DNA of 64,000 bases from Mycoavidus cysteinexigens (GCF_003966915.1 NZ_AP018150.1:1488001-1552000); one strand, 5' to 3'; shown: positions 7,901-17,052, numbered from the stretch's first letter. The notes: generated by a model not told the origin, from the sequence alone. Numbers and translations are program-made.

Positions 7901-9311
7901 GGATCGATTTATGGATAAACCAGTACTGATCTCCTTGACGGATTAACGGCGCATTAAAACGCAGCAGTCGCGCTTTTTCAGAGTTCCCTAAAAATTCCTT
8001 ACGCCAATCATCTTCACGCTTACCATCAACTGCCTCTGAATACATCACTACCACAGCTTGCGCTCGATGCAGCCCTATCGCCAAATCTTGGCTAAACTTG
8101 ATTCCATGTGCTAAAAAATTCTCTTCATTTAAGCGCTTGAATACTTCTCGTTCTTTATCCGTCAATTCAATATGATGCAAACGCTCTTCTGAGCGACTCC
8201 ACCAACGTGATATAAATTCGTCATACAATGCAATGCGGGTAATCGGTGCTGTCGATTTGCTTTCAGTTAGACTAGGTAAAAGTTCGAGCGTCATCTTAAG
8301 CAAAAAAGGACGGCGAATCGATTCTTTTAAAGCGGGCCAGCTATCTAGCGCGGCTTGGTACCGTTCAAAACTCCACTCTGCGCGCTCGGCATGCTGAATA
8401 TAATTTTTAATATAAGCCGCCATCCAATCGCCTGAAATTGGAGAAATCCAATACTCTTGTAAAGCAGAGGTTTGGCCCCGTTTCTGAAATTGGCTGCGAT
8501 AACCATGTCCAAGATACTCGGGGCGCGAACTAATAATGACTTGAGCATTATTCCAGTGATCGAGCTTATTCTGCGTATAAAATGCTTGCATACGATCTTT
8601 TATTTCATCGAAGCCATCTAAAATAAAAACCAACCGTTTTTCTTTTCGAAGCACAGCAATCTCTTCTGGCGAAAACTTTTGTTCCAGCAAATAGCTCTCT
8701 ATTAAATCTTTACAAGACGGCGTATGCTCGGCAAGCGCGATAAAGATTGGGATAGGCGCAGCAGGGGATTGTTGATATTCAACCCAGAGCGTGCGTGTCA
8801 AATCTCGATTGAAGGTCGATTTACCCGAACCCGCCTCGCCAAGTAGTAAAAGCACTTTTTTCTTAGACGATAAAAACTCCCGTACTTTATCAATAAGCGT
8901 AAATGTAATTTTGCTATCCGCTGTTTCCTGCCCTTCAGAAGGGATATATAATGTGAGGCCGTCTCTTATTTCATCGACTTCTTCGAGCACATTGAGGTAG
9001 GCAGCCCTTAGATCTTCAATATGTGTGCCTAATTGGGCCAAAGGTTTGTAACGCGAGGCCTCTGCATGGCCATTCAACTTTTCAAATATCAACTTGGTAT
9101 TTGAATCGGAAGCCGTTAAGAAAAAGTTCGTTGTGACTGTATGGCTCTCTCCATAGAGTTGATTGCTCACCACACAGTTTTCGCTGGCTTGCACAATGCT
9201 CTGTCCCTCTCCGTTCGCTTGCTCATGAGGTGCATCAATCTGTGTCAACAGATTAGAGCGAGTTGAAGTGTTAGAAGTTTGTGGAATTTTAAAACTTGAA
9301 ATGGGCAACAT
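4923..9311 (-). CDS. NACHT NTPase with pentapeptide-like strip and WD40 propellers (STAND-type)
   Basis: A 1462-residue multidomain protein. Residues 1-150 are unassigned. The NACHT P-loop GEAGSGKS is at 158-165, and Walker B LVFILDGFDE at about 227-236. The NACHT-associated motif WFIHKSIQDYCVARAI is near 464-479. A short pentapeptide-like strip (GADLNGVRIPGADLSYGVF and WLREANLSGAQ) covers about 557-605. It is followed by 14-15 WD40 blades of mostly 42 residues (about 620-1265), enough for two seven-bladed propellers. The last 170 residues are Ser/Glu/Asp-rich and end with basic clusters (KKR at 1437-1439, RKK at 1452-1454). A ribosome site AGAGGAG lies 8-9 bases before the ATG. Family knowledge: STAND NTPases couple ligand sensing by repeats to an N-terminal effector. 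No known effector domain is recognisable in residues 1-150. Immune sensor and host-directed effector are both possible. Confidence 0.9.
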   Translation of the reverse strand: MLPISSFKIPQTSNTSTRSNLLTQIDAPHEQANGEGQSIVQASENCVVSNQLYGESHTVTTNFFLTASDSNTKLIFEKLNGHAEASRYKPLAQLGTHIEDLRAAYLNVLEEVDEIRDGLTLYIPSEGQETADSKITFTLIDKVREFLSSKKKVLLLLGEAGSGKSTFNRDLTRTLWVEYQQSPAAPIPIFIALAEHTPSCKDLIESYLLEQKFSPEEIAVLRKEKRLVFILDGFDEIKDRMQAFYTQNKLDHWNNAQVIISSRPEYLGHGYRSQFQKRGQTSALQEYWISPISGDWMAAYIKNYIQHAERAEWSFERYQAALDSWPALKESIRRPFLLKMTLELLPSLTESKSTAPITRIALYDEFISRWWSRSEERLHHIELTDKEREVFKRLNEENFLAHGIKFSQDLAIGLHRAQAVVVMYSEAVDGKREDDWRKEFLGNSEKARLLRFNAPLIRQGDQYWFIHKSIQDYCVARAICGPQFNSAQPAINAVLNRFLVVDEPLILDFLAERVKQYPSFKAHLHAWIESSKNPNTPVTVGAANAITILVRAGIQFNGADLNGVRIPGADLSYGVFDSAQLQGSDLRGVNLRTSWLREANLSGAQMADVQFGEWPYLEEDSNVESCAYSPDGENYVVGLANGKIRVYWTSNWEKMHTLKGHTNVIGSVMYSPSGLQLASGSDDKTVRLWDPRSGALLHTLEGHTGWVTSMVYSPSGLQLASGSDDKTVRLWDTQIGALFRTLDGHTSRVNSVVYSLSGLQLASGSDDKTVRLWDTQNGALFRTLEGHTREIKSVLYSPSGLQLASECKGHTVLLWDPQSGALVHTLEGYTGSVKLLYSTNVSSMAYSPSGLQLALGGDDNAIRLWDSQSGALVHTLKGHTSSVNSVTYSPNGLQLASGGDDNAIRLWDSQSGALVHTLKGHTSSVSSVAYSPSGLQLASRGENLMSQADNMVRLWEVQSRVLAYALEGHTSSVNSVAYSPSGEQIASGSWDNTVQLWDAHSGALVHALEGYINVSGVVYSPSGLQLASVNGYEVQVCDLQSGALVHTLEGHRYAVTSVAYSPSGEQIASGSYDNTIRLWDAYSGELVHTLENHTGGVTSVAYSPSGLQLASGSDSETVRIWDLQSGALVYTLEGYGNRITYSPSGSHLALWGRKLDGRAVRIWDLQSGAEVRTLDGHTSSVKSVVYSPSGLQLASGSYDKTVRLWEAASGECLRIIDGFNWGFNSVGWKGKHEESYLLTGSDDGVVRQWSIKKEVEGYKVQLDWTSWHKELNVRGILVDGVKGLSEKNKRLLEQRGKPGYWDLEGDDEFSFESGGVSEIFLEGDSDGLLSKSDKLYEISSEKEGLVESDTNCYSEKLSQNASNLASMSIQESLDLNVEDINCIQSEFWADLEQGKQSGFFSSLTGNELLLSSAEPDGIWPEGELVEEEIPDAEFPSKKRAHSISSISLGINRKKGREDDSSF
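5690..7330 (-). repeat. 126-bp tandem repeats encoding WD40 blades
   Basis: Within the NACHT gene a unit of about 126 bp (42 codons) recurs about 13 times. The block gctagctgcaaaccgctc is nearly unchanged in many units. Adjacent units around 6520-6780 are almost identical over more than 100 bases. Such DNA-level similarity points to recent duplication or gene conversion, and allows blade-number change by slippage or recombination. The variable positions concentrate in the loops between strands. Confidence 0.85.
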
Positions 9312-9604
9312 GCTAGCTACTCCTCTTATAGTTCGTGTTTACTTGCCTTTGAATACACCATTCAACAGTATTGCTTTCACCGAATAAAACTCAATGTCTC
9401 GAGCTAGTACATAGACAACTCCAAAACTTCCGAAATTATTCGACTTTTATTCAAAGTTTTACTAGCGCAATTTTACGTTAAATTTGCTTCGGAAAATTCA
9501 TGCTTAATTCGCCTTAATAAGACCTAAAAACCCATAATTTGGCTATTGCTCCGAAGCAGAAAATGTATCTTCTCGATAACCCGGGGCGAACGTCAGCAAA
9601 CTTC
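9312..9604. promoter_or_regulatory. AT-rich upstream region of the NACHT-WD40 gene
   Basis: No open reading frame is supported. The region is clearly AT-rich compared with neighbouring genes and must hold the promoter of the NACHT gene, apart from the ribosome site at about 9321-9327. No confident -35/-10 pair or operator was identified by eye. Confidence 0.4.
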
Positions 9605-9842
9605 TTAAGCGGAGGCAGCAATACGTTGTTCGGCGAGATGAGGAAGAAGCGGGATTTGATCGCTGCATGAAATGCGGTCGGTGAGGTAATCCCAGAACGA
9701 GATACTCAGCTTGCGGCAGGTCTTCTTTAGGCTGGAGAAAGTATCGCGACATTGCTGCCCGAGCTCGCTTCGCGTGCCGCCACTGATCTTTTGCTTTTTC
9801 ACGTGATCGCGAATGGCGCGTTCACTGTCGTTAGTATGGCGT
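9605..9842 (-). pseudogene. Transposase C-terminal stump (IS66-like)
   Basis: A minus-strand frame reads NDSERAIRDHVKKQKISGG, then TRSELGQQCRDTFSSLKK and TCRKLSISFWDYL, ending at a TAA at 9605. This matches the C-terminal end typical of IS66-like transposases with the NxxSERAIR segment. Upstream of about 9842 the homology stops, so only the last 78 or so codons survive. It is a relic with no start of its own. Confidence 0.6.
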
Positions 9843-10192
9843 GGCGTTGACTACCTTTTGAATTGACCCAAAAAAGTTTTTTGCATAAATGTCAATCAAA
9901 TCGAGCAACGGCAAACCTCACAATCTCCCAAAATACGACGATACCTCATATACGGAAAGAAGCCAGCGCCGCTTTTAGAAGTCACGCATCATTTATGCTA
10001 CATTCAGCATATGATGGGGGGTCAATATATAAAATGACGTCAGCTAAACTACGCTTGGTTATCTCAATCTGAGACAGTTGTAAGTAAACTTGGCAAAGAA
10101 TGAGACGTTACGTGCCAAACGCTTAAAAACTCTGCATTCGCTAGCACTGTAGTACGATTAAGCCATAAAACCATCAGGAGAATGGAGGAGCA
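9843..10192. other. Gene-free interval upstream of the binding-protein gene
   Basis: No gene, RNA or repeat is seen. The final 20 bases include the GGAGGAG-type ribosome site of the downstream gene. The rest may include remaining transposon DNA left of the stump at 9605-9842. Confidence 0.4.
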
Positions 10193-11353
10193 ATGGAACG
10201 GTTTTTTAAACACATAAACCCCATCCTGCTAGCAGGATGGATGCTGGGCATCAGTTGCAGCGCCGCGGCGCAAAATGCGCAGAATATCGCCGAAATCAAG
10301 ATTGGATGCGCAGTGCCTATCACTGGCGGACAAGCTCATTACGGCCGAGATTTTCTAAATGGCGTGATTCTTGCAGTTGAAGATTTCAATGCAACTGCAC
10401 CTGTAATTGAAGGCAAGCCCGTTCGGATCGTACTGCGCATGCAAGATGACCGCGCCGATCCTCAGATGGCTATTAGAGCAGCTAAAAATCTGGTGGATCA
10501 AAATATTAAGGGCGTTCTGGGTCATTTTAATTCGGGCACTACCATTCCTGCTTCTCATATTTACGCTCAAGCTGGCATTCCCCAAATCGCCATGGCTTCA
10601 GCTCCTCAGTATACCCAACAAGGCTTTAAAACCACCTTTCGCATGCTCGCGTCGGATCTCCAGCAAAGTGCGTCGGTCAGTGCTTATGCCGCCAAAAAAC
10701 TTAAATTGGAACGCGTCGCGATTGTCGATGACCGCACAACCTATGGTCGGGGTTTAGCCGATCAATTTAAAACCGCCGCCCAAGCCGAGGGCCTCAAAAT
10801 CGTTGGCCGTGAATATAGTAACGACAAAACGATTGATTTTAAGGCTCTCTTAACTCGCCTCAAGCGGAGTCATCCACAAGCGATTTTTTATGGAGGGGTT
10901 GATGCGCAAGCGGCGGCCATGGCGAAACAAATGCGGGCACTGCGTATAAACGCTGTTTTAATGGGTAGCGAAGGGATTAAATCCAAGGCTTTTTTAAAAG
11001 TGGCTGGGCCAGCCGCGGAAGGTGTAATAGCCTCATCGATCTGTCTGCCGCTCGATAAAATGCCACGCGGCAAAGAATATGTAGAGAAATATGAAAAACG
11101 CTTTCACCAAAAAGTACGGATTTACTCACCTTATGCCTACGATGGCGCGATGGCCATGTTTACTGCAATGAAAACCGCAGATTCAACTGAACCCGAAAAA
11201 TACTTACCTTACCTGGCTAAAACTGAAATGCCTGCGGTCACAGTAGAAACGCTGGCTTATGATGAGCATGGCGATTTAAAGCAAAGCGAGGCCATCGTCT
11301 ATAAGGTCGTGCATGGGCAATGGGAGGCTCAGCCTATCATGCATAAAAAATAA
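10193..11353 (+). CDS. Branched-chain amino acid ABC transporter substrate-binding protein (LivK-like)
   Basis: Periplasmic type I binding protein for branched-chain amino acids or related ligands, 386 residues. A signal peptide (about residues 1-26, ending SCSAAAQ) precedes the mature fold. The family opening IKIGCAVPITGGQAHYGRDFLNG is intact, as is GVLGHFNSGTTIPASHIYAQ. A strong GGAGGAG ribosome site precedes the ATG at 10193. The permease and ATPase genes (livHMGF) are not adjacent, so it is an orphan binding protein that must use a transporter encoded elsewhere. The ligand is not predictable by eye. Confidence 0.88.
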   Translation: MERFFKHINPILLAGWMLGISCSAAAQNAQNIAEIKIGCAVPITGGQAHYGRDFLNGVILAVEDFNATAPVIEGKPVRIVLRMQDDRADPQMAIRAAKNLVDQNIKGVLGHFNSGTTIPASHIYAQAGIPQIAMASAPQYTQQGFKTTFRMLASDLQQSASVSAYAAKKLKLERVAIVDDRTTYGRGLADQFKTAAQAEGLKIVGREYSNDKTIDFKALLTRLKRSHPQAIFYGGVDAQAAAMAKQMRALRINAVLMGSEGIKSKAFLKVAGPAAEGVIASSICLPLDKMPRGKEYVEKYEKRFHQKVRIYSPYAYDGAMAMFTAMKTADSTEPEKYLPYLAKTEMPAVTVETLAYDEHGDLKQSEAIVYKVVHGQWEAQPIMHKK

Positions 11354-11457
11354 TCTCGTGTTATCGTTCTTGCTGCAACAACTTCGCTCGAGCATACTGG
11401 CTTTAGCCCAAAAAGTAGGATGCTAGAATCCAAATTCGCTTCAAAAAGGAAAAGAAT

Positions 11458-12636
11458 ATGAGTGGCACTCAGCGGCAATCTCCTGCCCCAGTGACCGTCA
11501 ACGAACCGCCCAATCGCAAACGCCAACGCATGTTGCTCACGCTGTGCGCATTCATTGCCAGCGCCGCTATCGGGTATGGCTTATATTATTTTCTGCACTC
11601 GCGTTTTTACGAAACCACAGACGATGCCTATGTCAATGGCAGTATCGTCCAAATTACGCCGCAAGTGACTGGCACCGTAGTTGCGGTTTATGCTGACGAT
11701 ACACAACTGATACAGGTCGGCGCGCCCCTGGTGCGGCTCGATTCAGCCGACGCCAAACTCGCGCTAGAAGAAGCCAAAGCAGGACTTGCGCAAGCGGTAC
11801 GCCAGGTCCGTACACTCTATGCCAGTAATACGACTAACCAAGCTTATCTAGCGCAACGCCAAACTGAGCTCGAGCGGGCGCAAGGTAATTTGCGCCGCCG
11901 GCAAGTATTGGCGGAATCGGGGGCGCTATCGGTTGAAGAAATCGAGCATGCCCAAAATACGGTTGCGTCCGCCCGCTCAGCCCTGCGTGTAGCCCAAGAG
12001 CAACTCGTCTCAAGCCGCGCGCTTACAGGCCGCACTCAGCTTGCCTCGCATCCGAATGTGCTGACCGCTGCGGCGAAAGTACGCAGCGCTTGGCTGAACG
12101 ATGCACGTAATACGTTGCCCGCTCCAATTACAGGCTATGTCGCTAAGCGCTCGGTTCAAGTCGGACAACGTGTGGCCCCCGGGACCCCTTTGATGGCGGT
12201 GGTGCCGCTCAATCATGTATGGGTTGACGCAAATTTTAAAGAAGTTCAACTTAAACAAATTCGGCTTGGTCAGCCCGTTACGCTAAGCGCAGATATGTAC
12301 GGCAAATCAGTCGTCTATCACGGCCATGTGGCTGGGTTTTCAGCCGGCACGGGCAGCGCGTTTTCGCTTTTGCCGGCACAAAATGCGACGGGTAATTGGA
12401 TTAAAGTCGTGCAGCGGCTGCCGGTTAGAATCGCGCTTGATCCTAGCGAGCTAGAACAGCACCCGCTCCGCCTTGGTCTATCGATGCACGCGACGATCGA
12501 TCTCCATCCGTTGCCTGATGCTAAAGCCGATCCGCTGCAAATACCTTTCTCATATCAAACCAACGTATTCGATCAATCTGGGGCGCAGGCAGAAGAAGAA
12601 ATTCAACGCATTATTGCGGAGCACTCGAATATATAG
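11458..12636 (+). CDS. HlyD/EmrA-type membrane fusion (periplasmic adaptor) protein
   Basis: A 392-residue periplasmic adaptor. A basic N-terminus is followed by one membrane helix (about 24-45), then a lipoyl-like half (TTDDAYVNGSIVQITPQVTG), a long coiled-coil hairpin (about 100-190) and the second lipoyl half (ITGYVAKRSVQVGQRVAPG). This layout matches EmrA/HlyD proteins that bridge an inner-membrane exporter and an outer-membrane channel. The usual partner, an EmrB-like 14-helix permease, is not next to it: the following gene is a small convergent DUF1127 gene. The 104-bp upstream gap separates it from the binding-protein gene. It may have lost its partner or use one elsewhere. Confidence 0.88.
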   Translation: MSGTQRQSPAPVTVNEPPNRKRQRMLLTLCAFIASAAIGYGLYYFLHSRFYETTDDAYVNGSIVQITPQVTGTVVAVYADDTQLIQVGAPLVRLDSADAKLALEEAKAGLAQAVRQVRTLYASNTTNQAYLAQRQTELERAQGNLRRRQVLAESGALSVEEIEHAQNTVASARSALRVAQEQLVSSRALTGRTQLASHPNVLTAAAKVRSAWLNDARNTLPAPITGYVAKRSVQVGQRVAPGTPLMAVVPLNHVWVDANFKEVQLKQIRLGQPVTLSADMYGKSVVYHGHVAGFSAGTGSAFSLLPAQNATGNWIKVVQRLPVRIALDPSELEQHPLRLGLSMHATIDLHPLPDAKADPLQIPFSYQTNVFDQSGAQAEEEIQRIIAEHSNI

Positions 12637-12677
12637 TTGATAATATTAGGTTTATATTTATCTTATTTAAACTAAAA

Positions 12678-12717
12678 TATCGATACCTGTTATTTATGAT
12701 TTACTCAGGTATCGATA
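12678..12717. terminator. Probable bidirectional terminator hairpin
   Basis: A perfect 12-bp inverted repeat (TATCGATACCTG at 12678 with its complement ending at 12717) and a 16-base loop lie between the convergent adaptor and DUF1127 genes. A-rich DNA flanks both arms, giving short T runs on the minus strand. Confidence 0.6.
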
Positions 12718-12736
12718 AAAATATAAAGTAATAATC

Positions 12737-12937
12737 TTAGCTGGCTTTATGATGACGATAAGGATCGTTTCTTAACCAATTTGCTAATCTTGGATTTTCC
12801 CAGACTTGCGCCCGCGTTAAACCCACGTCTTTTAAGGCTTCATCATCCAACAGCCCTAATGCTGAGCGCGTCCGAGCTAGATCCCATTTATCCCGTAAAG
12901 TTTTTAGAATTTTCCCCAGAAAATGCATGACAGACAT
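12737..12937 (-). CDS. DUF1127 small basic protein (YjiS-like)
   Basis: A 66-residue protein with the DUF1127 pattern: TRSALGLLDDEALKDVGLTR followed by AQVWEN and a short basic tail. Members are small basic proteins common in alpha-, beta- and gammaproteobacteria. Some are linked to RNA turnover or phosphate and stress responses, but no biochemical activity can be assigned here. It is a single-gene unit, convergent with the adaptor gene and divergent from mutS. Confidence 0.78.
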   Translation of the reverse strand: MSVMHFLGKILKTLRDKWDLARTRSALGLLDDEALKDVGLTRAQVWENPRLANWLRNDPYRHHKAS

Positions 12938-13180
12938 AACAAACCCCGTTTAGTTAATCGTTTTATAATCAAATCGAAATCAATCGATGGTCTTCTAAGA
13001 TAATCTATTGTAAATCTTTGTCAAGTTTAGACCGACAACGAAATAAAAAATATCAGCGATTTAAAGTCTAACCCGTAAGGCGTAGTATTTTTGACGCGAG
13101 ATTCCGCGTCTTAAGTGTCAAACTGGATTAGACTAACGCCTAACAAAAAGCCAGCACGCAAGCCTTTCTTAGACCGAAAT

Positions 13181-15865
13181 ATGCATTCTCAGCCACTCAA
13201 CGAAGACTCTTTTATCTCTAACAACCCGCCCCACTCGCGCGATTTCAGCGGCCATACGCCAATGATGCAGCAATATCTGCGGATTAAGGCTGAGCACCCG
13301 CACACCCTAGTTCTGTATCGGATGGGGGATTTTTATGAACTTTTTTTCGAGGATGCGGAAAAAGCCTCGCGCCTACTCGATGTGACGCTCACACAACGCG
13401 GCGCATCGTCTGGACAGCCGATCAAAATGGCGGGCGTCCCCTACCATGCGCTTGAGCAATATCTGGCAAAATTGGTCAAACTTGGGGAATCTGTCGCTAT
13501 TTGCGAGCAAATTGGCGATCCCAATACTTCAAAAGGGCCGGTTGAGCGCAAAGTCATGCGCATTGTCACACCTGGCACCTTGACCGATGCCGCCCTACTC
13601 TCGGATAAGCAAGATGCCTGCTTACTGGCTTTTTCGGCAGTGCAAAACCGCCGTAACCGCACCCAGACGCTGGGCCTAGCCTGGCTTAATTTAGCCAGTG
13701 GCGCTTTGCGACTGGCCGAGACCAATCCAACTGATTTGCCAGCGCTGCTTGAGAGGATTCGCCCGGCTGAAATTCTTGTCGCTGACAATAGCGCGGCAGC
13801 GCCGCCTCATTGGTCTGGCGCATTAACCCGCGTTCCAAGCTGGCATTTCGATCTGGATGCAGGGCATACGCGTTTATGCGAGCAACTGGCTGTCGCCAAC
13901 CTGGATAGCTTTGGGGTTCATGCGCCCTCTGCCGCCTGTGGCGCAGCGGGCGCGCTATTACTCTATGCCGCCGCCACTCAAGGTCAACAACTGCGCCATG
14001 TACGCAGCATACAAGTTGAACAAGAAACGCAATATATTAGTCTTGATCCGGCCACCCGCCGTAATCTTGAACTCACTGAAACCCTGCGTGGCACCGATGC
14101 GCCAACCTTGCTCTCAGTGCTAGATACCTGCTGTACCTCAATGGGCAGCAGATTACTGCGCCATTGGCTGCATCACCCCCCCCGCGACGCGCAGATTGCC
14201 CAGACCCGGCAACAAGCCGTCACCGCCTGGCTGCAAGTCACGCCGCCTGGCGCGGGCGATGGCTTACTTGAATTACGCCAGAGCCTGCGGCAGATTGCCG
14301 ATATTGAACGAATTACAGGCCGTATTGCCCTCTTAAACGCCCGCCCGCGCGATTTAGCCAGCCTACGCGATTCATTACAGCAATTGCCAAGCATCAGCGC
14401 TCACTTAGCCCCTCTCACTCAATCCGCTGCTTTGCTCACAACGTTAAGCGCAGCGCTGGAGCCTCCGGCTGAGTGCCTGGCTTTACTGCAACAAGCGATT
14501 GCCGTTGAGCCGGCGGCACTGATTCGTGATGGCGGCGTGATTGCTAACGGCCACGACGCAGAACTCGATGAGTTACGCTCGATTTCCAAAAATTGCGGTC
14601 AGTTTTTACTGGAATTAGAAACTCGTGAGCGCACCCGCACCGGAATTGCGAATTTACGGGTTGAATACAATAAAGTGCATGGCTTTTTTATTGAGGTAAC
14701 CCGCGGCCAAACGGATAAAGTCCCGGCTGATTATCGGCGCCGACAAACCCTAAAAAACGCGGAGCGTTACATCACTCCAGAGCTCAAGACGTTTGAAGAT
14801 AAAGCCTTGTCCGCCCAAGAACGCGCCCTCATGCGCGAAAAAACCCTATACGATGAATTGCTGCAAACGCTACTGACTTATATAGCGCAATGCCAACGCA
14901 TCGCATCCGCTTTGGCTGAACTCGATGTACTGGCGACCTTTGCCGAACGCGCGCGCCTGCATCATTGGACTGCGCCGGAATTAACGCATGAAAGCGGGAT
15001 TGAAATTGAGCAAGGACGCCACCCCGTAGTAGCGGCGCAAATTGAGCGCTTTATCCCGAACGATTGCCGGCTTTCCGCGCAGCGCAAACTGCTGTTTATC
15101 ACCGGCCCGAATATGGGCGGCAAATCTACTTTTATGCGGCAAACCGCATTGCTGGTGCTGATGGCTTATATCGGCTCTTATGTACCAGCGCAACGCGCGC
15201 GCTTGGGGCCGGTTGACCGGATTTTTACGCGCATTGGCGCAGCCGACGATCTGGCGGGAGGACGTTCAACCTTTATGGTTGAGATGACGGAAGCCGCGAC
15301 TATTTTGCATCATGCCACTCCGGAGAGCTTAGTGCTGATGGATGAAATTGGCCGCGGCACTTCGACTTTTGATGGCTTAGCGCTGGCCTGGGCGATTGCG
15401 CGACATTTACTTAACGTAAACGGTTGTTATACGCTATTTGCCACCCATTACTTTGAGCTGACACAACTCCCTGATGAATTTTCGCAAGCCGCTAATGTAC
15501 ATTTATCTGCGGCCGAGCATCAACAAGGGATTGTGTTTTTACACACCGTCAACGAAGGTCCCGCCAACCAAAGTTATGGTTTACAAGTCGCTCAACTGGC
15601 AGGCGTGCCGCCCGGCGTGATTCGCACTGCCCGCAAACACCTGCAACAATTGGAACAGCAGGCATTAAATCGCCCTTCGCCACAATTGGATCTTTTCAAT
15701 AGCGTTACGCCCACTGTTAGCGAGCCAGACGAGAGAGAATGTGCTGCGCAAATGGAGCACGCCACCCTTAAAAAGTTGCGCGCCCTTAATCCAGAGGAAA
15801 TGCGGCCGCGTGAAGCGCTGGATCTATTATTTGAATTACATGCGCTAGCGACAGAAACCGAATAA
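13181..15865 (+). CDS. mutS: DNA mismatch repair protein MutS
   Basis: Recognises mismatches and signals repair with MutL. The mismatch-binding domain has the phenylalanine-containing motif [14 protein letters not shown]. The connector, lever and clamp domains follow. The ATPase has Walker [15 protein letters not shown] near residue 640 and Walker [17 protein letters not shown]. About 894 residues from ATG 13181 agrees with Burkholderia MutS. An upstream in-frame GTG at 13115 would add 22 unconvincing residues, and an internal ATG at 13262 (MMQQYLRI) is conserved in the family but would trim the N-terminus. The gene looks intact, so the heavy IS load nearby is not explained by an obviously broken mutS. 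Confidence 0.96.
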   Translation: MHSQPLNEDSFISNNPPHSRDFSGHTPMMQQYLRIKAEHPHTLVLYRMGDFYELFFEDAEKASRLLDVTLTQRGASSGQPIKMAGVPYHALEQYLAKLVKLGESVAICEQIGDPNTSKGPVERKVMRIVTPGTLTDAALLSDKQDACLLAFSAVQNRRNRTQTLGLAWLNLASGALRLAETNPTDLPALLERIRPAEILVADNSAAAPPHWSGALTRVPSWHFDLDAGHTRLCEQLAVANLDSFGVHAPSAACGAAGALLLYAAATQGQQLRHVRSIQVEQETQYISLDPATRRNLELTETLRGTDAPTLLSVLDTCCTSMGSRLLRHWLHHPPRDAQIAQTRQQAVTAWLQVTPPGAGDGLLELRQSLRQIADIERITGRIALLNARPRDLASLRDSLQQLPSISAHLAPLTQSAALLTTLSAALEPPAECLALLQQAIAVEPAALIRDGGVIANGHDAELDELRSISKNCGQFLLELETRERTRTGIANLRVEYNKVHGFFIEVTRGQTDKVPADYRRRQTLKNAERYITPELKTFEDKALSAQERALMREKTLYDELLQTLLTYIAQCQRIASALAELDVLATFAERARLHHWTAPELTHESGIEIEQGRHPVVAAQIERFIPNDCRLSAQRKLLFITGPNMGGKSTFMRQTALLVLMAYIGSYVPAQRARLGPVDRIFTRIGAADDLAGGRSTFMVEMTEAATILHHATPESLVLMDEIGRGTSTFDGLALAWAIARHLLNVNGCYTLFATHYFELTQLPDEFSQAANVHLSAAEHQQGIVFLHTVNEGPANQSYGLQVAQLAGVPPGVIRTARKHLQQLEQQALNRPSPQLDLFNSVTPTVSEPDERECAAQMEHATLKKLRALNPEEMRPREALDLLFELHALATETE

Positions 15866-15875
15866 AACAGATACA

Positions 15876-15906
15876 CCCCCAAGGATGCTTAGACATCCAG
15901 TGGGGG
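15876..15906 (+). terminator. Hairpin downstream of mutS
   Basis: A stem of six pairs (cccccA with its complement), a small internal loop and five more pairs (ggatg/catcc) closes a six-base loop, 10 bp after the mutS stop. It sits between convergent mutS and slyD. There is no immediate T run, so factor-independent termination is only likely. Confidence 0.5.
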
Positions 15907-15947
15907 GAACTCGTATTGAGATTTTAAATTTTTTAGATTTTTAAAGT

Positions 15948-16529
15948 TTAGTGCAGCAGGGGCGAAGCATCGTCATCCGTTGAATCGGAAGGCAGCAGCT
16001 CGAGGCCATCCTCCCCATGCACATGACCATGATCAATTTCTTCAGCCGTTGCAGCGCGCACGTTGATCACTTTTAGCTCAAATCTGAGCGCCATGCCAGC
16101 AAGCGGATGGTTGCCATCTAGGACGACATGATCGTCGGCAATATCAGTGACGATGTAGATCGGCAAATCATCTTCGTCATCGTAATCGTCGTCTTTATCT
16201 TCCTCTTCATCTTCTTCGCCGTCTTCATCCTCGTCCAGCATGCCCTCAAACTGCATCCCTACTTCCAGCACTTCAGGAAAGCGGCTACGTGGTTCAACGC
16301 GTATCAGTTCAGCATCATAATCGCCAAACGCCTCGCTGGGTTCGAGTTGAATTTTAGTTTCAAATCCAAGCTCTTGCCCTTCTAACGCTTTCTCAACCTT
16401 TGGAAACACGCCATCATATTCGCCATGCAGATAAACCATCGGCTCACTGCTTTTTTCGATCACAATATCTTGCGCATCAGACAGGGTATAAGAAAGGGAC
16501 ACTACAGTATTTTTTGCAATCTTCATCAT
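15948..16529 (-). CDS. slyD: SlyD-type FKBP peptidyl-prolyl isomerase with acidic insert
   Basis: Cytoplasmic prolyl isomerase/chaperone of the SlyD group, 193 residues. The FKBP half-domains are MKIAKNTVVSLSYTLSDAQ with YLHGEYDGVFPKVEKALEG, and LDGNHPLAGMALRFELKV. The insert-in-flap domain lies between them. The C-terminus has a short His-containing tail (EIDHGHVHGEDG) that could bind metal. Between the two halves is a run of about 25 nearly all Asp/Glu residues (about 100-122), longer than in the Burkholderia homologues I know. Start codons at 16529 and 16526 are equivalent. It is a single gene convergent with mutS. Confidence 0.88.
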   Translation of the reverse strand: MMKIAKNTVVSLSYTLSDAQDIVIEKSSEPMVYLHGEYDGVFPKVEKALEGQELGFETKIQLEPSEAFGDYDAELIRVEPRSRFPEVLEVGMQFEGMLDEDEDGEEDEEEDKDDDYDDEDDLPIYIVTDIADDHVVLDGNHPLAGMALRFELKVINVRAATAEEIDHGHVHGEDGLELLPSDSTDDDASPLLH

Positions 16530-16781
16530 TAACTCTCCACAACACAGACGATATTATACGCTGCGAATTTTCATCTGATGCTAAGAAAATATGCGCTATT
16601 TGGGTTGTAGCCACGCCGAAAGATTTTGTAACATTGCTAACCGTTCTGCAATAGCGAAGCGGTTAAGGAGCTGATATTGTAGAGCCTGGTGCGATTGGCT
16701 AAGTTGCTTTAACGCCTCTCAGCCAGTATTGGATTAAAAAGTAGCACACTCTATTGCCCACTTTAACTGTAAAAGGACGTA

Positions 16782-17027
16782 ATGATGAAAAAAAGCCTAC
16801 TCCTCGCCTCTTTGATGGCCGCTCTGGTTTTAGCTGCATGTAATAAAGCCAGCGAGCCTGCGGCTAGCGCCTCTAGCGAAACGCCGGCCGTTACAGCGCC
16901 TGCTGCGGCAGATGCGGTCGCCACACCGGATACGACTACCCCGCCAACTGAAACCAGCAGCGCCCCGAGTGCCGCTTCTTCAGATACGCCTGCCGCAACT
17001 GGCACAACGACACCTGCGGGTCAATAA
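16782..17027 (+). CDS. Small Ala/Thr/Pro-rich lipoprotein
   Basis: An 81-residue protein with a classic lipoprotein signal: Lys-rich start, hydrophobic core and lipobox LAAC, with Cys near residue 21. The remaining 60 residues are low-complexity Ala/Thr/Ser/Pro with no fold expected, like a cell-wall-spanning spacer. The ribosome site AAAGGA lies eight bases before the ATG pair at 16782/16785. Similar small lipoproteins occur in Burkholderia without a known role. Function is unknown. Confidence 0.75.
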   Translation: MMKKSLLLASLMAALVLAACNKASEPAASASSETPAVTAPAAADAVATPDTTTPPTETSSAPSAASSDTPAATGTTTPAGQ

Positions 17028-17052
17028 GCATCAAATCACTATCTCGTTAGTA

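Noticed and set aside
13115-13180. GTG 13115 as the mutS start
   Set aside because: The extra residues are not family-like and no ribosome site precedes it; ATG 13181 is more credible.
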